A program made the position numbers and the translations under genes. Under the pieces are notes generated by a model. The model searched no databases. It had not been told where the DNA came from and saw nothing but the letters and a program-made list of their open reading frames with translations. From CAZKUN01 sp964555935 (GTDB lineage: Bacteria > Armatimonadota > Zipacnadia > Zipacnadales > VGFC01), in NCBI GenBank assembly GCA_964555935.1, contig CAZKUN010000023.1:1-57337 (forward strand): a stretch of 57,337 bases of DNA, written 5' to 3'. Every line of letters starts with the position of its first letter. The first letter of the stretch is position 1. Of the stretch, positions 53,127-57,337 are shown piece by piece.

Positions 53127-54536
53127 ATGACGCCAACGGGCGACCAACAGAAGAAACGCTCTGACCTCGTGCGGGTCGGCCGGGATGAGATGAACCTGGC
53201 TGAGTTCCCCTTTGCGCTGCTGTCTAAGCGCGTTCCCAAGGGCATGAACGAGATCCGATTCGCCGACACGATTCGCGGCTCCAGCGGCGCGTTGGTCGAG
53301 CGGCGATGGACCGTCACGGGCTCGCCCAAACACGGCCTGCCCGTCGCCGCGGACGAGCTGGTCTACGTCGCGCTGATGGAAGCCAGCAAGGAACAGGGGT
53401 TCAACACCCGCATCATCCAGACCTCGCGCCAAGATATCGCGAAGCGCCTGGGCCTCCCCCACGGCGGTGCGGCCTATCGCCAGATCAAGGCCTCTCTCGA
53501 TCGACTCGTCGGCGTCAATATCCACGCCGAAAACGCCTTCTGGGATCCGGACAAGCGTAGCTACGGAACGGTCAGCTTCGGCCTCATCGATGACTACGTT
53601 CTCCTCGACGAGCGCAAGGACCGGACCAAGCCCTTGCCCGCCGGTCAGGTCGCGTGGAATCGAATCATCTTCGCGAGTTTCCAGGCCGGCAATATCAAAC
53701 GCCTCGACACGGCATTCTTCTTCTCGCTGAAGAGCCCCATCGCCCGGCGCCTGTATCGGTACCTCGACAAGAAGCGCTACGACGGGAAGGCCACGTTCCA
53801 GATCGGCCTCGAGAAACTCGCCTTCGAACACCTCGGCCTCAGTCGATCCTATAAGTACCCCAGCCAGATTCGCCAGAAGCTCGAGCGCGGCCACCAGGAA
53901 CTCATCGACCGCAGCTTCTTGCGCGGCGTCAGCTATGAGCCGATGGTCAGCGGCGGCGAGAAGGTCATCTACGAATTCGCGAAGCCCGAGAAGCTCCAAC
54001 TCGAGCAACCGGACGAGCCGGGCCCCAACGAGTTGCTGATCGGCGAACTAACCGAGATCGGCGTGTCCGAGCCCGTCGCGAGGACGCTCACCGAGGAGTA
54101 TGCCGAGGACGAGATCCGTACGCAGATGGCGTACCTCTCGGCGCGCCAGGCCGCCGATCCGCCGGCGGTGCTGGTGCAATCGATTCGCGAGGGTTGGGCC
54201 GAGCCGGTGTCGTTCCGGGAGGCTCGCGCCGTGCAGACGCGTCGGGATGAGGAGAACCGCCAGCGCGCCGAGGCCATTCACGAGCAGCGCGTGGAGGAGC
54301 GCGCGTATGAGATCCTTGAGGGCGCGCTGACGTTGGGCGATCAGATGGAGATCGAGCAGATCGTTCGCGAGGAGCTGGCCGCCAGCAACCCGATGGTCGC
54401 CCAGCGACCTCACAGCGTGGCCTACGCGGTTGCCGAGCGCATGTCGACCAAGCGCATCCTCCAGGAGCGCTACCCCATCGACCTTGAGCGCTGCCGCGCC
54501 GAAGCCCAGGACGAACTCAACCCCGAGTCACTGTAG
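53127..54536 (+). CDS. Replication initiator protein A-like protein
   Basis: A 469-residue cytoplasmic protein of the RepA / replication initiator protein A type. The first ~330 residues contain two winged-helix-like regions: one with SRQDIAKRLGLPHGGAAY and one with KSPIARRLYRYLDKKRY and FEHLGLSRSYKYPSQIRQKL. The RRLYRYLDKK segment is typical of the family. The C-terminal ~140 residues are charged and helical. Such proteins bind iterons and open theta-type origins; an iteron array lies directly upstream. ATG 53127 has GGTGA 7 nt upstream; ATG 53121 is too close to it. No partition genes are seen in the window. Confidence 0.82.
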   Translation: MTPTGDQQKKRSDLVRVGRDEMNLAEFPFALLSKRVPKGMNEIRFADTIRGSSGALVERRWTVTGSPKHGLPVAADELVYVALMEASKEQGFNTRIIQTSRQDIAKRLGLPHGGAAYRQIKASLDRLVGVNIHAENAFWDPDKRSYGTVSFGLIDDYVLLDERKDRTKPLPAGQVAWNRIIFASFQAGNIKRLDTAFFFSLKSPIARRLYRYLDKKRYDGKATFQIGLEKLAFEHLGLSRSYKYPSQIRQKLERGHQELIDRSFLRGVSYEPMVSGGEKVIYEFAKPEKLQLEQPDEPGPNELLIGELTEIGVSEPVARTLTEEYAEDEIRTQMAYLSARQAADPPAVLVQSIREGWAEPVSFREARAVQTRRDEENRQRAEAIHEQRVEERAYEILEGALTLGDQMEIEQIVREELAASNPMVAQRPHSVAYAVAERMSTKRILQERYPIDLERCRAEAQDELNPESL

Positions 54537-54579
54537 CAATCGCGCGCCGTGGTGGGGCGATGCTTGCGCGGATGCGTCG

Positions 54580-55776
54580 TTACGGTGCGGGCGTGCCCTT
54601 GGCCGGCACTGCGGCGGCGGCGGCTTTGGCGCCGTCGCTCTGCCATTCATGGCCCGAGAACCCTCCGAGCTTCGCCTGGGCCGGCACGAGACGCTCATCG
54701 ATGTACGCGCCGCCCTCGGGGATGGTCATCTCCACGAAATGCGCGCCGGCTCCCAGCGACAGGCCCTGAGATTCCTCCGGATGTGGCGCGATGTTGCCGT
54801 CCTCGCCGACGGTGAATCGCCATCCCCGTATAAGCTCGCCGTTCACGATGTACTTGCACTCCCAGTCCCCTGGATGGTCCGAGATTGAGGGGTAGCCCTC
54901 CCGGCGTTTCGGATCGTCGGCCGCGCCCCAAGTGAGCGGGAGGAGTGCCATGTATTGGCGGAAGTTGATCTCCTCCTTCACGTTGCCCGGCGCCGTGTGG
55001 ATGACCGCATAAAAGCGCTCGCCTGCCAGGTCGCCGCTAACCTGATCCGATCCGCCAAACGGCGTCAGATCGAGCTTCTCGCCGTTGACCGTACACCTCA
55101 GGTAGCCGTTCTGGAAGCTACGGCCCTTCTCGCTGGCGGAGATGGTGAAGTAGGTCGCCACCACGTTGGAATCGTAGTAGTTCGGCCGCGACGCCGCGAT
55201 GTGCGGGTACCGGCCTGCCGGACGCTGGACGATGAAGCTCGCTGCGGCCTCGCCGTGTCGGTTGACATAGAATAGCGGCGCGTCGGGATCGTCGTTGCCT
55301 CGCACGCGGGTGACCTTCTGCACGTCCACCTTGTGCGTCCGCGCCAGGTGCTCGGTGAGATCGTCCCCGTCGATGTAGTAGATCTCCACGTCGAACTGAC
55401 CGATGTCGTTGACGATCTGCTCGCGGTCTCTCAGCCACCCGTGCCACATCATGTCGGGGTTCTGGTCCATCGCCGGAGGGTTGTAGTAGTAGATCGACGC
55501 CTCCTGGCGCGCGGAGGCGACCTCGTTCCCGTCTTTCTTCACGACCATCCTGAACGCGCTGCGTGATGGAACGCGCCCGAGGATGCGGACCTCGGCCGTC
55601 AGGCTCCACCCCTTGGCATAGCGCTTGCCGTCCTTGGTGTCCTCATGCGTCTCGACCTCGAAATACGCGTATCCGTCGTCGTATGTCAGTCCCTCGGGCA
55701 GCTCGGCAACCGCGACTCGCGGAAGGAGCGCGCATAGCACCAACGCGACCGACGTGAAGACTCTCGTGGGATTCAT
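54580..55776 (-). CDS. Exported protein of unknown function
   Basis: A 398-residue product with a signal peptide (MNPTRVFTSVALVLCALLPRVAVA). The body is rich in beta structure, with no catalytic motif I recognise; near the C-terminus it has an Ala-rich tail (AKAAAAAVPAKGTPAP). The repeated pattern of paired strands (EVRILGRVPSRSAFRMVVKK, GWRFTVGEDGNI) suggests several immunoglobulin-like domains. GGAGGG lies 5-6 nt before ATG 55776; the frame to 55848 has no better start. Convergent with the initiator gene, 43 nt between the stops. Confidence 0.65.
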   Translation of the reverse strand: MNPTRVFTSVALVLCALLPRVAVAELPEGLTYDDGYAYFEVETHEDTKDGKRYAKGWSLTAEVRILGRVPSRSAFRMVVKKDGNEVASARQEASIYYYNPPAMDQNPDMMWHGWLRDREQIVNDIGQFDVEIYYIDGDDLTEHLARTHKVDVQKVTRVRGNDDPDAPLFYVNRHGEAAASFIVQRPAGRYPHIAASRPNYYDSNVVATYFTISASEKGRSFQNGYLRCTVNGEKLDLTPFGGSDQVSGDLAGERFYAVIHTAPGNVKEEINFRQYMALLPLTWGAADDPKRREGYPSISDHPGDWECKYIVNGELIRGWRFTVGEDGNIAPHPEESQGLSLGAGAHFVEMTIPEGGAYIDERLVPAQAKLGGFSGHEWQSDGAKAAAAAVPAKGTPAP

Positions 55777-55953
55777 GTGGTCCCTCCTTGGCAAGCGAAC
55801 GGTGTCACCACGGCGGGGCGATGATGCCGGCGGCCTCGCCTTCGGCATGTTGCAGATTCAACACCGGCGGATGCCCAAGCGACTCATTGGCGCCGGCTCC
55901 GGGTCGCTCTCCAACGCCGCCCGACGTCCCTCTCCCCCTGCGCGCCTCAGGAG

Positions 55954-55974
55954 GCATGGGCTGCCAGCCCATGC
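55954..55974. repeat. GCATGGGCTG hairpin
   Basis: GCATGGGCTG-C-CAGCCCATGC, perfect 10-bp arms with a one-base centre, 17 nt past the stop of the MauE/DoxX-like gene. Another stop-proximal palindrome; no second copy noticed here. The rest of 55777-55990 holds nothing recognised. Confidence 0.7.
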
Positions 55975-55990
55975 AAACCCAAACTCCCGC

Positions 55991-56451
55991 TTATCCAGAC
56001 GTCTCCGGATCTCCCGTCGCTCGGGACCGGCGACAACTGACCACCAGGAGCCACACCGTCGCCACGAGCAGCAGGCCGGCTCGCCCGAGGACCTGCCACG
56101 GATCATCGGCTTGCTCTTGCGACGTCGTGAAGCATCCGCAGTGGAAGTCGCCGCCGCTGAGGCTCGCTCCGACGACGACCGCGCCGATAAACGCGAGCGT
56201 CATCGCAGCCGAAACCAGCGCGGCGCTCGGTGGCCACGCGTTCGCCACCAGGCAGGCGCCGATGACCAGTTCCACCCACGGGAGCGCGAGCGCTACGGGA
56301 TTTACCAACCCCTCTGGGATGAACTGGTAGTCGTGGAGGATGTCCGCGAACTGATCCGGGTGGATCGTCTTTGCGAGGCTGGCGTAGATGAACAACCCGC
56401 CAATGCCGAGGCGCAGGACTGTGGTGAGGGGGGCGTGAGAAGACGTCTCAT
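55991..56451 (-). pseudogene. MauE/DoxX-family membrane protein, apparent 1-base deletion near the start
   Basis: A membrane protein of about 153 residues with four hydrophobic helices. FIYASLAKTIHPDQFADILHDYQ followed by LPWVELVIGACL is typical of MauE/DoxX-like redox-associated proteins, and GGDFHCGCF provides a CXC-type Cys pair. The only sensible start, ATG 56451 (ATGA overlapping the rhodanese stop), is out of frame. Adding one C to the C6 run at 56427-56432 would give MRRLLTPPLTTVLRLGIGG and restore the gene. The frame itself is open through its upstream neighbour to 56542, so a longer product cannot be excluded. The likely role, with rhodanese, is sulfur or thiol redox chemistry at the membrane. 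Confidence 0.7.
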
Positions 56452-56963
56452 GGCGCGACCTCGGTCCGCGCTTCCAGCCGGTAGCCGGCGATCTCCCACA
56501 TGGCGGCGCCGCCGCGCAGCACGACAATATCCTCATACCCATCGCGGATCATCCGTTTGGCCAGCCTCATCGCGAGGCCGCAGTGGCTGCCGTAGCAGTA
56601 AAGAACGAAGCGCTCGGATCTGCTCGTCCGCGCTACGAAATCCGGGTACCACTCGCTCAGCTCGTGAAACGGCAAGGGCACGCTACCGGGAATCGCATCG
56701 TCCCATTGGTCTTGCGAGTTCCGGGCGTCGAGGAACGTGGCCGACCCGTCCTCCCACATGCTCCTCGCCTCCTGGACGTTGACTACCGAGACGCTCTCCC
56801 AAATCCACATCGGGATGCCGGGACCCTCGACCTCGCCCAGAGCCAAGGGCAGCCGCATCGGATGCGCGGCGTTGACGGCCAGTCCCAGGACGGTCCCGAG
56901 GCCGACGAGACACGCCGCTCGACCAACCAGGCGCCCCAGTTGTCTCGCGGTTGGTGGTTGCAT
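56448..56963 (-). CDS. Membrane-anchored or exported rhodanese-like protein
   Basis: A 171-residue product with an N-terminal hydrophobic segment (about 11-33, LVGRAACLVGLGTVLGLAVNAA) acting as anchor or signal. The rhodanese domain follows (about 55-165): TFLDARNSQDQWDDAIPGSVPLP, then the active-site loop YCYGSHCGLA with the catalytic Cys, and LRGGAAMWEIAGY at the end. Rhodaneses carry sulfane sulfur on this Cys. ATG 56963 with GGGGTG upstream is preferred to GTG 56969. Overlaps the MauE/DoxX-like gene by 4 nt, so the pair is probably co-expressed. Confidence 0.85.
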   Translation of the reverse strand: MQPPTARQLGRLVGRAACLVGLGTVLGLAVNAAHPMRLPLALGEVEGPGIPMWIWESVSVVNVQEARSMWEDGSATFLDARNSQDQWDDAIPGSVPLPFHELSEWYPDFVARTSRSERFVLYCYGSHCGLAMRLAKRMIRDGYEDIVVLRGGAAMWEIAGYRLEARTEVAP

Positions 56964-57084
56964 TGACACCCCACTTCAACGCCCCGACGCTCGGTCCCTC
57001 GCTCGGCGAACGGCCTCGAGGCAACAAGAAGCCGGAGCCCCGAAGGGCCCCGGCTGATTGCCTGGTGCATTGCGGTCAGTTGCG

Positions 57085-57291
57085 CTACGGCTTGTACCTG
57101 ATGGTGCGCAGGTTGAGCGGCTGCAGCGGCCGGTTGGTCGTGCCGTGGAACAGCGCCTGGTAGGCCGTCATCTGAGCCGTGCTGACGTGGGCATGGTTCT
57201 TCAACACGATCCAGGTCACGCCCTCGGCGCAATTCGGCGTGGTCAACGAGCCGGGGTAGGTGTAGTAGCCGAGGCCAACCGGGAGGTGGCC
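57085..57291 (-). pseudogene. C-terminal fragment of an alpha-carbonic anhydrase
   Basis: Sixty-eight codons ending at TAG 57087-57085 encode the conserved end of alpha-class carbonic anhydrase: YYTYPGSLTTPNCAEGVTW, then IVLKNHAHVSTAQ and NRPLQPLN. The enzyme interconverts CO2 and bicarbonate; the three zinc His residues lie in the missing N-terminal part. An in-frame TAA (57294-57292) sits just before the recognisable sequence, where the family normally continues, so the gene is cut either by an inserted element or by a faulty contig end. Confidence 0.75.
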
Positions 57292-57337
57292 TTACCCCCT
57301 AAAGCGAGTCCAGGTTCAGTGTTAGTATCTGGGTGTA
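57292..57337. mobile_element. Possible insertion-sequence end at the right edge
   Basis: The last 46 bases break the carbonic anhydrase frame and contain TTACCCCCTAAAGCGAGTCCA, similar in style to IS3/IS481-type termini. Assembly breaks at IS copies are common, but no transposase is visible, so this is tentative. Confidence 0.25.

Overview
This is a high-GC bacterial scaffold containing one 10-base N gap (6402-6411). Three things suggest a free-living heterotroph of the Planctomycetota / Armatimonadota / Hydrogenedentota type: many large secreted carbohydrate-active proteins, PQQ-type beta-propellers fused to a methyltransferase, and a RepA-like initiator beside housekeeping genes. No 16S rRNA or other definitive marker is present, so the phylum is an inference. 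Most gene starts have a strong GGAGG-type ribosome site, and GTG/TTG starts with 4-nt gene overlaps are common.

Layout. 1-7.8 kb: the first codons of a gene running off the left edge, a DUF4838 glycosidase-like protein, a sialidase-like propeller, a trypsin-like lipoprotein protease (split by the gap) and two small overlapping helical proteins. 7.9-9.5 kb: a Tat-exported aldo/keto-reductase-like protein coupled to a tetra-CXXCH cytochrome. 9.5-13 kb: a coupled operon of a nitrilase-family hydrolase, a TPR protein and a phosphodiester glycosidase, divergent from a C45 peptidase. 14-20.4 kb: an unassigned glycosidase-like protein and a giant heparinase-type gene carrying an in-frame amber codon plus a frameshift. 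20.6-29.2 kb: an alkaline-phosphatase-superfamily enzyme, an amidohydrolase, a LamG-GH99-like-LamG protein, a Kelch propeller and an unknown secreted protein. 29.3-38.8 kb: two histidine kinases with attached receivers flanking hisS, a DUF6775-like protein, a VanZ-like protein, a Gfo/Idh/MocA oxidoreductase and tRNA-His. 38.8-52.5 kb: a sodium/solute symporter, an unknown glycosidase-like protein, agarase-like and cellulase-like enzymes, a rhamnogalacturonan-lyase-like protein and a frameshifted methyltransferase/PQQ-propeller gene. 52.6-54.5 kb: an iteron/DnaA-box origin-like region followed by the RepA-like initiator. 54.6-57.3 kb: an unknown secreted protein, rhodanese and MauE/DoxX genes, and a truncated alpha-carbonic anhydrase at the edge.

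Metabolic reading (inference): extracellular breakdown of complex, possibly sulfated or uronic-acid-containing polysaccharides, uptake through a Na+ symporter and oxidation by Gfo/Idh/MocA enzymes, with sensory kinases alongside.

Two features stand out. First, the intergenic DNA carries palindromic repeats. The best family has three 86-88 bp copies with perfect 29-30 bp arms around a 28-nt loop; the inner part of the arm differs between copies but always stays self-complementary. Copies sit exactly at stop codons and sometimes supply them, with the geometry of bidirectional terminators. Second, a plasmid-style origin (five direct and three inverted iterons phased on the helix, DnaA-box-like sites, candidate operator palindromes) precedes a RepA-family gene on DNA that otherwise looks chromosomal. 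Several genes carry single lesions that may be assembly errors or real decay.
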